A stretch of 64,000 nt of DNA, from positions 1 through 64,000 of the forward strand of contig OZ219892.1 in the NCBI GenBank assembly GCA_964291635.2, in the 5' to 3' direction. Below, one piece after another: positions 8,846-17,608 of this stretch. The translations under genes and the position numbers were made by a program. Each line of letters opens with the position of its first letter. Within the stretch, counting starts at the first letter, position 1. The stretch is from JAPPHA01 sp964291635. GTDB taxonomy: Bacteria; Pseudomonadota; Alphaproteobacteria; Rhodobacterales; Rhodobacteraceae. A model generated the notes under the pieces. That model had not been told where the DNA came from. It worked only from the letters and a program-made list of their open reading frames with translations, and searched no databases.

Positions 8846-10440
8846 GGTGTTTCTCCCTTGTTGGTCTTGCAGTAGTAGGCGCCCCCGCGGATATTGGCGT
8901 GGCGGGGGATGATCTCGTCGGGTTCGGAGCGGAGCGGAGCCGCCTTGCCGCCGCCGTCCTTGAGGCGTTCACGGAGGTAGCCGGAGGCGAGGCGGCCGAG
9001 GTCGAGAGCCTCGGCGCAGAGCGCGTCGATGCGTGCGTTTCCATGTGTTTCGGCGAGACGGATCATGCCCTGCACGGTGGTGAAGGCCTGTTCGGGGAAG
9101 TCCCTGGAAGCGAAGCAGCGTTCGGCCCAGGCCCGTGCATTCTCTCCGACGCGGCGGGCCCGGCGGAGCAGGATCGTGCCGTAGTCCGGTTTGCGGATGT
9201 CACGCACGGCATTGAGGTGATCGGGCATGTGTTCGGGCCGGGTCATGTACTGGTTCCGCCCGCCCGAGCGGCGATGGACCGCGATGCGCTCACCGTCCTG
9301 TTCGAGGAACACTTCGACCATGCGCTCGCCGATGCGCGCTTCGACATTGTGCCCCATGTAAGCCTCGGGCACGGAATAGTAATTCCTGTGGACGGCGACG
9401 TGACCGTTCTGCCCCACCTTGCGCGGAACCCAGTCGCCCCATTCCCATGCATGCTCGGGCAGCGGGGTCAGGGCGGCACGCTCGCTCTGCTCGAACAGCG
9501 CACGACGGCTTGCTCCGCAGGACATCGGGGCGTGGTTGAGCCGGTCAAGTTCGCGGCGGATGGCAGCGTTCATCGCCTCGAGCGAGAAGAAGGTCTCGTG
9601 GCGCAGCGCCAGCAGGATGCGGGTCTGGACAGCCTTGACGGCGCCCTCGACCAGTCCCTTGTCCGTCGCCCGCCCCGAGCGTGCCGGCAGCACGGCCAGA
9701 CCGTAATGCTTCGCAAATTCGCGGAAACTCGGATTGAGATGCGGCGCCTCGCGGTCCGCCTTGACAACCCCGGACTTCAGGTTGTCGATGATCCATCGCT
9801 CGACAGAGCCACCATAGTATTCGAGCGCGCGGCGGTGCGCCATCGTCCAGTGGCAGACCTTCTGGTCCGGCACCGCCTCGGTGTAGATCAGCTTCGAGTG
9901 GGCCAGCACGGCGACGAAGATCTCGACATCGACATCGCCGGTGGCGGTGCGCAGTGCCAGGGTCTTGCCGGAAAAGTCGCTCATGCCGTAGAGCCCCGGC
10001 TCGTAGTCGAAATGCATCTGCGGGGACGCGCGCTCCTTCAACTGCTCCGTGAACAGCGCACAAAATCGGCTGTAGCTGTAGGCGGTGCCGCCCTGCGCCA
10101 GGGCGTTGTCGCGGTACTCGACCCAGAGCTGGCGCCGGGTCATCTTCGCACGGCGACGCTCACGGGGCTTCTTGTACTCCTTGACGAGATCATCCCAGTC
10201 CGGCGGGATTTGCCCGCCGTCACGTTCGACCTGCGGGTAGAGCCGCTCCCGAAGCGCCCCGTCGTCGAGGTCATCCGGCAGCGGCCAGCAGGCCAGGCCC
10301 GCCGCCGCCGCCCGTTCCAGAACATTCGATACCGTGCCCGCGCTCACGCCGGACGCGGCGGCAATCTCGTCGCGCGACAACTTCAGGTCATGACGCAGAC
10401 GCAGGATGCTCTTGACGTTGATCATGTCGATTCTCTTCAT
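8842..10440 (-). CDS. istA: IS21-family transposase IstA
   Basis: DDE transposase of IS21 type. The N-terminal HTH includes LSRDEIAAASGVSAGTVSNV. Catalytic-region motifs are MSDFSGKT (first Asp), IDNLKSGV (second Asp) and KGLVEGAVKAVQ (Glu). The C-terminus holds the beta-barrel-like region with YYSVPEAYMGHNVEARIGER. ATG 10440 is preferred because AGGAGG precedes it by nine bases on the minus strand, giving about 532 aa, typical for the family. istB follows with a four-base overlap. No frameshift is visible, so the element may still be mobile. Confidence 0.93.
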   Translation of the reverse strand: MKRIDMINVKSILRLRHDLKLSRDEIAAASGVSAGTVSNVLERAAAAGLACWPLPDDLDDGALRERLYPQVERDGGQIPPDWDDLVKEYKKPRERRRAKMTRRQLWVEYRDNALAQGGTAYSYSRFCALFTEQLKERASPQMHFDYEPGLYGMSDFSGKTLALRTATGDVDVEIFVAVLAHSKLIYTEAVPDQKVCHWTMAHRRALEYYGGSVERWIIDNLKSGVVKADREAPHLNPSFREFAKHYGLAVLPARSGRATDKGLVEGAVKAVQTRILLALRHETFFSLEAMNAAIRRELDRLNHAPMSCGASRRALFEQSERAALTPLPEHAWEWGDWVPRKVGQNGHVAVHRNYYSVPEAYMGHNVEARIGERMVEVFLEQDGERIAVHRRSGGRNQYMTRPEHMPDHLNAVRDIRKPDYGTILLRRARRVGENARAWAERCFASRDFPEQAFTTVQGMIRLAETHGNARIDALCAEALDLGRLASGYLRERLKDGGGKAAPLRSEPDEIIPRHANIRGGAYYCKTNKGETP

Positions 10441-10578
10441 TGGCCCAGGCCTCCTCATTGCGATCGATCGATTGATCGATGATGAGACCGTACCGAGAGA
10501 GAAATCGCGAGGGCATCTCACACGTGGATGCCGTTACCGTGCAACCCTTGACGCGAACCGCCCGCAACCCCGACAAAA

Positions 10579-10662
10579 CCGTCAAGTGTCGCAGGAATCC
10601 CCGTCAGATGTCGTAAGAACTTCCGTCAGATGTCGTAGGAATCCCCGTCAAGTGTCGTAGGA
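10579..10662. repeat. Right terminal repeats of the IS21-family element
   Basis: Four units of the same motif as at 6307-6389, in inverted orientation (CCGTCAGATGTCGTAGG pattern). One unit carries a variant (TAAGAACTT). The 8-bp target copy GACGTCTA begins at 10670. Confidence 0.85.
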
Positions 10663-10669
10663 TTTTGCA

Positions 10670-10720
10670 GACGTCTATGTCCTGAATCTATCGCATGCGG
10701 CCCGTGCACCGGGCATGTAA
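10670..10720 (+). pseudogene. Last codons of the gene interrupted by the IS21 element
   Basis: After the duplicated GACGTCTA the frame reads DVYVLNLSHAARAPGM and stops at 10720. It continues the DVY at 6293-6301, so this is the displaced 3' end of the EVKG-domain gene. Confidence 0.65.
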
Positions 10721-10855
10721 ACATGCATTCAACCAGCGCCAAACATCTTGGTACTCAACATTGGTGTAGTAATCCATAATGAATTCACGATAGCTAGAAG
10801 GGCAATGACCTGCAAATTCTATGACATTGGGGTCGATTCTGGGGCGGAATCGTAG

Positions 10856-10897
10856 TTGGCCTAAACGGACCGAAGCTGCATATATGGACATCTTGTA
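10856..10897. repeat. Left terminal inverted repeat of the Tn3-family transposon
   Basis: About 40 bp starting TTGGCCTAAACGGACCGAAG. It matches the reverse complement of 14653-14694 except for one missing C near GGAC(C)ATCTTG. Confidence 0.85.
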
Positions 10898-10979
10898 GAA
10901 CATAACGCGTACAAATGCAGCGTTGACGCCAGCCTTCCGTTGATCTGTGATCGAGCATCTTTGCCTGGGGGAGGTGCAC

Positions 10980-13875
10980 ATGGTCTGATCGATCCTTTCT
11001 GGAATTCTGGAGCCTGGATTTCGACGATGTGGGGTTCGTTGAGGGCTTCAATCTCGGCAGCCGGATCTGGGTTGCCTTCCAGCTCCGGTTCTTCCGGACC
11101 CATGGACGTTTTCCTTCCCGTGAGGACGATCTCTGCCCGGAAGGCCTGCAATATTTGGGCCAGCAACTGGACCTGACTGTTCCGGACATCAGCCAATTTC
11201 GTTTTCGTCATGTCAATGCGCGTCGTCACCGTGTTGCGATCCTGCGGTATCTCGGTGTCCGGCGCGCCACGGACCGGGACCGTTCTGACCTGCGCACATG
11301 GATTGTCGAAGACTGCCGGAGTTCGTCTCCGACCGTGGAGGAGCAGATTGCATCCGGATATGCATGGTGTCTCGCCAATTCAGTCCATGTCCCTTCGGAC
11401 AAGATCATGGAGCGGCTGGTTCGTGGCGCCCGGAACGATTTTCTTGAAAGGCTTCTGGCATCCATTGCCCGGTGTCTCCCGACAGGGACACAAACGAAAC
11501 TGGATGACAGTCTCTCGGAGCCAAGAGGTCCCGGCGGATTTCACCTCATGAAGGGTGATGCGGGCGCCGCCACGCTCGACAACATTCTCGATGCCTGTGA
11601 TCGATTGGCCTTTCTCGAGAACCTCGATTTGCCCGGGGATCAGCTGGCGGGAGTTGATCAGGCCTGGATCGCGATGTTGTGTCGCCGGGTCGAAGGCGAG
11701 AATGCCTCGGAAATGCGGCGGCATGGCGAGGAACGGCGGCTCGGCCTCTATGCCCTGTATCTCATGGACCGAAGCCGCAAGCTGACAGATGATCTCGTTG
11801 ATCTCCTACTGGAGATCACCCACCGCCTTCAGACGCGGTAGCGTCGAACGGTGATCGGCGGGATCGCGCGTGAAATTGAACGGGTTCACGGCAAGGAACG
11901 CCTGCTGTTCGACATTGCGGAAGCGGCCGTCGAAGACCCGGAAGGCCGGGTGATCGACGTCATCTATCCGGTGGCCGGTGTTGCAAAGCTGAACGCCGTG
12001 ATTGACGAGCACCGCGCCAAGGGCACCCTGGACAAGCGCATTCAGACCGTCATGCGGGGATCCTATGCCGGTCACTATCGCCGGATGATGCCGAAGCTTC
12101 TGTCGGTTCTGCGGTTCCGATCGAATAATGCGGTCTGGCACCCGATCCTCGATGCCCTGGAGCTGATCACCAGCTTGAGAGAAGGGAAGCGCAGAACGGT
12201 TCCTGCCGAGATTGCACCTGCCGGGTCCATCCCTTCCGGCTGGAAGGAGTTCGTCGTTGACGACAATTGCCGGCTGAACGTGATTTCCTACGAACTCTGT
12301 GTGCTGAACCAGCTCCGCGACAGCATCCGAGCCCGGGAAATCTGGGTGGAAGGTGCCGATCGCTACCGGAATCCGGACCAGGATTTGCCGGCTGATTTCG
12401 AAGAACGGCGCAACACCTACTACACCTGCCTCGGCCTGCAGCAGGACGCCCGGGTGTTCGTGGCGGATATCCGTGCCAGCCTGGAAGAAGAGTTGCAGTT
12501 TCTGAATGCGACGCTGCCGAAGAATGACATGGTTCGTTTGCGGCAGACCGGGAAGAACCTGATCAGTGTCACGCCTCTCGACCGCCAGCCGGAACCCGCA
12601 GGGCTGATCGGACTGAAGAACGAGATCGGCCGGACCTGGCCGATGACAAGCCTTCTCGATGTCCTGAAGGAGACGGCACTCGATACGCAGTTCCTGGACT
12701 GCTTCGAGAGCTCGGCCAGCCGTGAGGTGTTGGCGCCTGATATTCGCAACCGACGCCTGCTCCTTGCCCTGTATGCTGTCGGCACCAATGCCGGTCTCAA
12801 ACGGGTCGCTGCCGGAGTTGGGGACGTCACCATCGACGAACTTGCCCATGTTCACAGACGCTACATTGACGCCACGGCGTTGAGGGCAGCCTGTGCAAGG
12901 GTAACGAACGCCACACTGGCCATTCGCAATCCCGAGATTTGGGGGCCGGCCGGCACGACCTGTGCCTCAGATTCTACGAAGTTCGGGGCCTGGGATCGAA
13001 ACCTCATGACTGAATGGCATGCGCGCTACGGCGGCCGGGGCGTGATGATTTATTGGCATGTCGAACGCAGGGCAGCCTGCATCTATTCCCAGCTCAAGCG
13101 CTGTTCCTCGTCCGAGGTCGCAGCCATGATCGAGGGCGTTCTGCGCCACTGCACGGACATGGAGATCCGGCGCCAGTATATCGATTCCCACGGTCAGAGT
13201 GCCGTCGGGTTTGCCTTTGCGCATCTTCTCGGCTTCGAACTGGCTCCGCGGCTCAAGGCGATTGCGCGCCAGAAACTGATGCTGGCATCGGCTGGCCAAC
13301 GTACGAGCCTGCCCAACCTCGCGCCCGTTCTTTCGGGCGTTGTGAACTGGAACGAGATCGTGCGCCAATACGGTGAAATGGTGAAATATGCGGCTGCGAT
13401 GCAGCGTGGCACCGCCGACCCGGAATCGATCCTGCGCCGTTTCTCCCGGGGCGATGTGATGCACCCGACCTACAAGGCACTGGCAGAACTCGGGCGCGCC
13501 ATCAAGACGATCTTCCTCTGCAGCTATCTCAGGCTCGAGAGCTTCCGCCGCGAGATCCACGAAGGCCTGAACGTGATCGAGAACTGGAACAGCGCGAACG
13601 GCTTCGTGTTCTTCGGCAAGGGCGGCGAGATTGCAACCAACCGGGTGGGAGACCAGGAAATTGCGGCGCTGGCACTCCAGCTCGTCCAAGCCTCGCTTGT
13701 CTACGTCAACACACGCATGGTGCAATCGATCCTGAACGACCCGGATTGGGCAGACATGCTATCGTCAGAAGATATGCGTGGGCTGTCGCCATTGTTCTAC
13801 CTGTACATCAATCCCTACGGTCACTTCGAACTGGATCTCGACGAGCGTATCGACTTCGAACGGAGGGCCGCATGA
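10980..13875 (+). pseudogene. tnpA: Tn3-family transposase TnpA, broken by an early frameshift and an amber codon
   Basis: The coding span equals about 965 codons, normal for Tn3 transposases. The ATG at 10980 follows a strong GGGGGAGG but reads ATG-GTC-TGA. Dropping one T (near 10985) gives MVDRSFLEFWSLDFDDVGFV, continuous with the DUF4158-type N-terminal domain to 11838. A TAG at 11839-11841 then interrupts the same frame before IGGIAREIERVHGKERLLF. The C-terminal DDE region is intact, with DSTKFGAWDRNL, GVMIYWHVERRAACIYSQL and QYIDSHGQSAVGFAF. Two separate lesions argue that the transposon cannot move by itself, unless either is a sequencing error. Confidence 0.88.
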
Positions 13876-14000
13876 GCGTCATTTTGGGTGTACCCATGAT
13901 GACAGACCGGATGAACATCCAATTGCCACTATCCGATGTTCATTTTGGGTTGTTTCCGGCATAGTGCACACCGAACGCTGGAGGCATAACCAAAATGAAC
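13876..14000 (+). promoter_or_regulatory. Probable res site between tnpA and tnpR
   Basis: It contains GTTCATTTTGGG at 13938-13949 and its inverted partner CCAAAATGAAC at 13990-14000, plus a related CGTCATTTTGGGTG at 13877. Inverted, spaced subsites directly before tnpR are the layout of a resolvase res site, which normally also holds the tnpA/tnpR promoters. The right arm includes the tnpR start codon. Confidence 0.6.
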
Positions 14001-14588
14001 ACTTCGACCGCCCGCATCGGTTATGCCAGGGTCTCGACGCCGGACCAGAACCCCGAGGCCCAGATCGCGGCACTCGAGTCCGCAGGATGTACCATGATCC
14101 GGACTGAAACCGGCAGCGGCTCCAGTCTCGAGAGCCGTCCCGAACTCGGGACCATCCTCGATTTCATCCATCCGGACGAGACACTGGTGGTCACGCGCAT
14201 CGACCGCCTGGCGCGTTCCATGAAGGATCTTCAGGTCATTGTCGCGAAGCTCAGGGAGAGAGGTGCCAATATCGCCGCAACCGAGCAGCCCGTGGACACC
14301 TCGACCGCTACCGGCAAGGCGTTTTTCGACATGCTTGGCGTCTTTGCCGAGTTCGAGACCAACCTGCGCCGCGAGCGTCAGGCCGAGGGAATTGCCATGG
14401 CCAAGCAAAAGGGCACTTATCGCGGACGCCCGCCGAAGATCGATATGGACGCAATCAGGGATCGTATTGCAGAAGGCCAGTCACCGACCAGGATCGCTCG
14501 CGAGATGGGGGTCTCACGCGGAACCGTGTACAAGGCGAAGGGCAAGGTTTTTGGAGAGCATGAGGCCGATGGCGGTCAAAGCCCGTGA
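13995..14588 (+). CDS. tnpR: Tn3-type serine resolvase TnpR
   Basis: A 197-aa small serine recombinase that resolves cointegrates at res and usually represses its own promoter. IGYARVSTPDQN carries the catalytic Ser, followed by VVTRIDRLARS, and a C-terminal HTH (SPTRIAREMGVSRGTVYKAK) binds res. Length and domain order are standard for the family. The gene starts inside the right arm of the putative res site and lies 119 bases after tnpA. It looks intact even though tnpA is not. Confidence 0.93.
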   Translation: MNTSTARIGYARVSTPDQNPEAQIAALESAGCTMIRTETGSGSSLESRPELGTILDFIHPDETLVVTRIDRLARSMKDLQVIVAKLRERGANIAATEQPVDTSTATGKAFFDMLGVFAEFETNLRRERQAEGIAMAKQKGTYRGRPPKIDMDAIRDRIAEGQSPTRIAREMGVSRGTVYKAKGKVFGEHEADGGQSP

Positions 14589-14652
14589 GCAACCCGGGAA
14601 GACCTCGCCCCGTAAACGTCACAAAACCCGCGGTTTGTTCACCGTGTGTTTT

Positions 14653-14694
14653 TCAAGATGGTCCATATATGCAGCTTCGGTCCGTTTAGGCCAA
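14653..14694. repeat. Right terminal inverted repeat of the Tn3-family transposon
   Basis: Inverted copy of 10856-10897, ending CTTCGGTCCGTTTAGGCCAA at 14694. Confidence 0.85.
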
Positions 14695-14998
14695 GACCAT
14701 TCAGAGGGTAAATCGGCTCACACGGAGCGTCTCAGGAGCGCTCTCGTGCTGCTGACGGACAATGACACGGGTTTTCGGTGCTCAGGAGCGTCTGAGAAGC
14801 GTTCCGGACCTCTGATCAACCCGAAAACGGACCGAATTCGGCGGTTTGCGTTCCGGATTGCAAACAATGCCCGGCCTGGCCGCGGCGGAATCCGGGGGTT
14901 CTGGCGCCGTGAAACAGGTCCTGATAAATGCAGTTAACGATAGTCTGCCAGGAGTTTCAGAACAGAAAAGAGATAGAGATTTGCGGAAAACGGAAAAG
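14695..14998. other. Non-coding stretch right of the Tn3-family transposon
   Basis: No convincing gene is visible. CTCAGGAGCG occurs twice within about 70 bases (14729-14802). The frame of the downstream nuclease gene stays open back to 14846, so a longer N-terminus cannot be fully excluded. Confidence 0.35.
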
Positions 14999-15523
14999 AT
15001 GATCAAGTTTGGATCCGAGAGCGTCCCGGTTTACCGGGGTGATTGGAAACCGGCCCCGGAAGAGCTCTATCGGCAGTCCTATCGGAAGACATATAATCTC
15101 AAGCCCGGCCAGAGTTGGTTCGACCTGCCAATAGATGGGGAACAGATCGAGGCCTATGCAATAGACAATCTCGGCAGGGCAGTTCCCGTTGGCGCCCTAG
15201 CGGCCAAGGAACTGAAAACGAACGGCGCAACGGATGTTGCCTTCGTCGAGCTCTGGAAAGTTGTTCTGGTGGACGAGAATCTTGTCGGCATCCCGCCAGC
15301 CGGAAACCCGCTCTGGCAGATCATCAACAAGGTGGAGAAAACGTCGCAGGGCCTGAGTGGATTTCCGGACGTGCTCGCACTGTTTCCAGATGGGCGTATC
15401 ATCTTCAGGGAGATCAAGAGGCGCAATAAAGACAGTATCAGGCCCAACCAGCATGAGGCTGCGGATCGCCTGCGAAAGATGTTCGGCTCCCGTGCCGACC
15501 TCGCAATCGTGGAGTGGGCCTGA
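14999..15523 (+). CDS. VRR-NUC-like nuclease domain protein
   Basis: A 174-aa protein whose C-terminal half has the pattern of a VRR-NUC (PD-(D/E)xK) nuclease: GFPDVLALFPDGRIIFREIK supplies the Asp and the E-x-K, followed by IRPNQHEAADRL with the conserved Gln. The N-terminal half (WFDLPIDGEQIEAYAIDNLG) is unrecognised. ATG 14999 is chosen because the residues after it look protein-like; the ribosome site is weak and in-frame starts exist back to 14846. It stands alone, converging on another putative nuclease gene 271 bases away, just outside the Tn3 repeat. A role in phage defence or DNA processing is possible but unproven. Confidence 0.65.
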   Translation: MIKFGSESVPVYRGDWKPAPEELYRQSYRKTYNLKPGQSWFDLPIDGEQIEAYAIDNLGRAVPVGALAAKELKTNGATDVAFVELWKVVLVDENLVGIPPAGNPLWQIINKVEKTSQGLSGFPDVLALFPDGRIIFREIKRRNKDSIRPNQHEAADRLRKMFGSRADLAIVEWA

Positions 15524-15661
15524 CGCTATATCCGGTCAACAGATTGAACAATGATTACTGGCACCGGCCAATCCATAAATTCCTGCCAAGGGCAATTTTG
15601 CGGGTTCCCCCGGGGAGGAAGTGCACACTCATGGCCTTGGTGTCGCCTCCAAACCGGCTAT

Positions 15662-15677
15662 GGTAATGTGCATTACC
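15662..15677. promoter_or_regulatory. Short palindrome between two convergent nuclease-like genes
   Basis: GGTAATG-TG-CATTACC is a perfect inverted repeat with a two-base spacer. Related GGTAATG and CACATTA pieces follow within 80 bases. It could be an operator or part of a small decayed element; nothing nearby decides. Confidence 0.25.
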
Positions 15678-15794
15678 GCAACTGCTTTTCGGAGCCCGGT
15701 AGTGGCCGATCCGGCACCTCCGAGCTTTAGGGTAATGCGAGGGCACATTATTGAGTGGCCAATACAATTTTGGCAAACGGCGCGGCCAGCGGGT

Positions 15795-16388
15795 TTAGTT
15801 CTTCGCAGTACTCACCGTGACAATTCGCCGGATCCGTTCGATTTCGGGGCCGAGACGGTCAAATCCCACGGGCTGGAATCCCTCCTGCAATAGCCTGTTC
15901 ACCGAAACGGTCTTCTGATCGGGGAAAATCTCGTCAAGCCTGGATGTGGGAATCACGAAGGCTTCCCACTGTGAAAGGTCAAGCGGGTCATATGAATTGG
16001 GATCGGTTTCTTTTTCCAGGCAGAGAACGTAGATATTGGCCCATCTCCTGGGCTCGTCGGGTTCCGGCAACCAATCTCCCTTTCGGTTGCTCCAAGCCCA
16101 TATCTTCTTACCGATATCGAACCTTGGCGGCGTCCGAACAAGTTTCCCTTCTCTCTTGGGCTGGAGATAGGCCGAGCACTTAACCTCGACTGTCGTGCCG
16201 TCTGCCCATTCGATATCCACATAGTTCCAGTCCTCAGCCGACTCACTGTCCGTGGACGTGATGCATCGGACGAAATATTCCGCAAGCAGTGCCCGTGTCG
16301 TCGGGCTTTTCCAGTCGGACAGCACCCAGCGCCGAAACTCATCAACAGAACGGTCAAGACCAGAAAATTTCTCATGGTTAGCGCTCAT
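15795..16388 (-). CDS. Putative PD-(D/E)xK nuclease-like hypothetical protein
   Basis: A 197-aa protein. The central part WNYVDIEWADGTTVEVKCSA shows an Asp followed by an E-x-K pair spaced like the active site of PD-(D/E)xK endonucleases, with an upstream LLAEYFV helix carrying a candidate Glu. The C-terminal part (WANIYVLCLEKETDP, WEAFVIPTSRLDEIF) is typical of restriction-endonuclease-like hypothetical proteins. Start ATG 16388 has AAGGA eight bases upstream on the minus strand. No methyltransferase gene is adjacent. It converges with the VRR-NUC gene. The nuclease call rests on the motif only. Confidence 0.5.
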   Translation of the reverse strand: MSANHEKFSGLDRSVDEFRRWVLSDWKSPTTRALLAEYFVRCITSTDSESAEDWNYVDIEWADGTTVEVKCSAYLQPKREGKLVRTPPRFDIGKKIWAWSNRKGDWLPEPDEPRRWANIYVLCLEKETDPNSYDPLDLSQWEAFVIPTSRLDEIFPDQKTVSVNRLLQEGFQPVGFDRLGPEIERIRRIVTVSTAKN

Positions 16389-16625
16389 CGCATGATCCTT
16401 GGCCAATGCCATTGTTGCATCGCCGCCTCAGACGGTGAGATGTGTCTGATCAGATCCCGGTGCCATGGCAAGGCCAGCCTGTTCGCGTTCCTGCACTGCG
16501 CATCCGAATTGATCCGTGTCCGTAGATGATGGTGGACGGAAGGAGATTGAGCCCTGCTGCCCGGAATGCCGGGAATGCCGGGCCTCGGATGTCCGGTCGC
16601 GGGGCGGTTGACTCGGAGAATCGTG

Positions 16626-17036
16626 TTATTCCGCCTTTCCCGCACCAGCGATCACCTCGGGCCAAAGGGCGTCGAGCGGGAATGTGATGGCATCGAAGGG
16701 AGGAAGCGAGACCGGCGCGTCATCGGCGAGCGTCGCCAGCAGCAGCCACTGTCCCTCGCGTAATTCGAAGGCCTCGAGCGTCCGTGCGTCGGGATCGACG
16801 AGCCAGAGATGGCCTACGCGCTCGCGGGCATATGAGGCGCGGGTGTTGGGGTTACGGATGTGCGAGGCGAAGAATTCGACCCAGGCGTGGCACGCATCGT
16901 CGCCGAGGAGAGCGATCGGGGCGGGAACAAGGGCGGATTCCGAAATTTCCGCGGTTGCCGGCGCCGACGCGGCGACCAGGAGGCCGGAACCGCCCGTGGG
17001 CGAAATTCGTGCATTCTCGGGGATACTGGAGTTCAT
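16626..17036 (-). pseudogene. Chimera of a tyrosine-integrase N-terminus and a Uma2-family C-terminus
   Basis: The frame reads CHAWVEFFASHIRNPNTRAS-YAR, the N-terminal SAM-like (core-binding) domain of a tyrosine recombinase. It then switches without a stop to ERVGHLWLVDPDARTLEAFE and ends FDAITFPLDALWPEVIAGAG, the C-terminal part of a Uma2-type (DUF820) endonuclease. Both families have YAR at the joint, pointing to fusion at microhomology. Neither catalytic site is complete: the integrase Arg-His-Arg-Tyr half and the Uma2 N-terminal half are gone. The true start is unclear; 16626 is the stop end. Confidence 0.6.
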
Positions 17037-17158
17037 TCCGGGATCGTTTCGGCAATTCTAGTGCAGCGCATAAACGTGGTTATGCTCTGGTATAGCGGGA
17101 TACGCAAGGAAACAGCGGAGTCACGTTGCGCCAAGCGCATCGGATTCCAAAAAACTGC

Positions 17159-17185
17159 TTTACATGCCCTTTTGTCTATTATAAT
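17159..17185 (+). promoter_or_regulatory. Candidate sigma-70 promoter for brnT-brnA
   Basis: TTTACA (17159-17164) and a perfect TATAAT (17180-17185) are spaced by 15 bases, followed by the palindrome GTATATAC. BrnTA operons are repressed at their own promoter by the BrnT-BrnA complex, so the palindrome is a plausible operator. The spacing is shorter than the ideal 17. Confidence 0.4.
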
Positions 17186-17294
17186 GTATATACATGCGAG
17201 CGCGCGCAGTAATGTTAATGCACCGAGAGCTACATAGTCAAATGGAGGAAGAAATGGGAATCACGGATATATCCAAGGGCCTGAGGAGAGAGAC

Positions 17295-17608
17295 ATGGCT
17301 GAAGGCGAGACTTTCACGTGGGATGAACGGAAGCGTGAATCCGTTCTGAAAAAGCACGGAGTTGATTTTCAAACAGCGATTCGAATGTTCGGCGCCCAGT
17401 CGTCGTTACGCCACCGAACCGCCAAGGCGAATCCAGGTGGAAGGCTATAGGTGTCGTCGATGGGAAAGAACTCACCGCCATTTATACCATAAGGAATGGT
17501 CGAAAGAGAATCATCACTGCAAGAAGGGCCAGTAAAGATGAACGCAAACAATACTACAAGCATGTCGCTGGTGGAGGCGAACCTTCGGAGGTGCGAAGAA
17601 AAGACTGA
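17295..17608 (+). pseudogene. brnT: BrnT toxin gene with a 1-base frameshift
   Basis: BrnT is a RelE-fold ribonuclease toxin neutralised by BrnA. Frame one starts at 17295 with FTWDERKRESVLKKHGVDF and AIRMFGAQ. From about 17390 the homology moves to another frame: VVVTPPNRQGESRWKAIGV, then RNGRKRIITARRASKDERKQ, ending at 17608. Adding one C to the GCCC run near 17388-17391 would give MFGAPVVVT and restore a gene of about 104 codons. As written, the toxin stops early at 17450. The 3' end overlaps brnA by 71 bases, the normal compact layout. Confidence 0.8.

Larger units (their letters stand above)
6301..10669 (-). mobile_element. IS21-family element with internal duplication, 8-bp target duplication
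   Basis: The ends are fixed by GACGTCTA, present once before the element (6293-6300) and once after it (10670-10677), and by rejoining of the interrupted host frame. The element is about 4.4 kb, against about 2.0-2.5 kb for ordinary IS21 members. The excess lies between istB and the left end: a second, broken istB 3' end, a small basic ORF and an istA N-terminal relic. The simplest reading is an IS21 copy that absorbed or inserted beside an older relative and now moves, or moved, as one unit. istA and istB appear intact. Confidence 0.8.
10856..14694 (+). mobile_element. Tn3-family transposon (defective tnpA, intact tnpR)
   Basis: Bounded by near-perfect inverted repeats of about 40 bp that read inward from TTGGCCTAAACGGACC (10856 on the left, ending at 14694 on the right). 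It contains tnpA, a res-like site and tnpR in the same orientation. No matching 5-bp duplication was seen outside the repeats (CGTAG on the left, GACCA on the right), so one flank has probably been rearranged. No cargo gene lies inside. Confidence 0.85.

Noticed and set aside
8899..10482. A 527-codon open frame on the plus strand opposite istA
   Set aside because: It is a shadow of istA, which carries the IS21 catalytic motifs and an ATGA overlap with istB.
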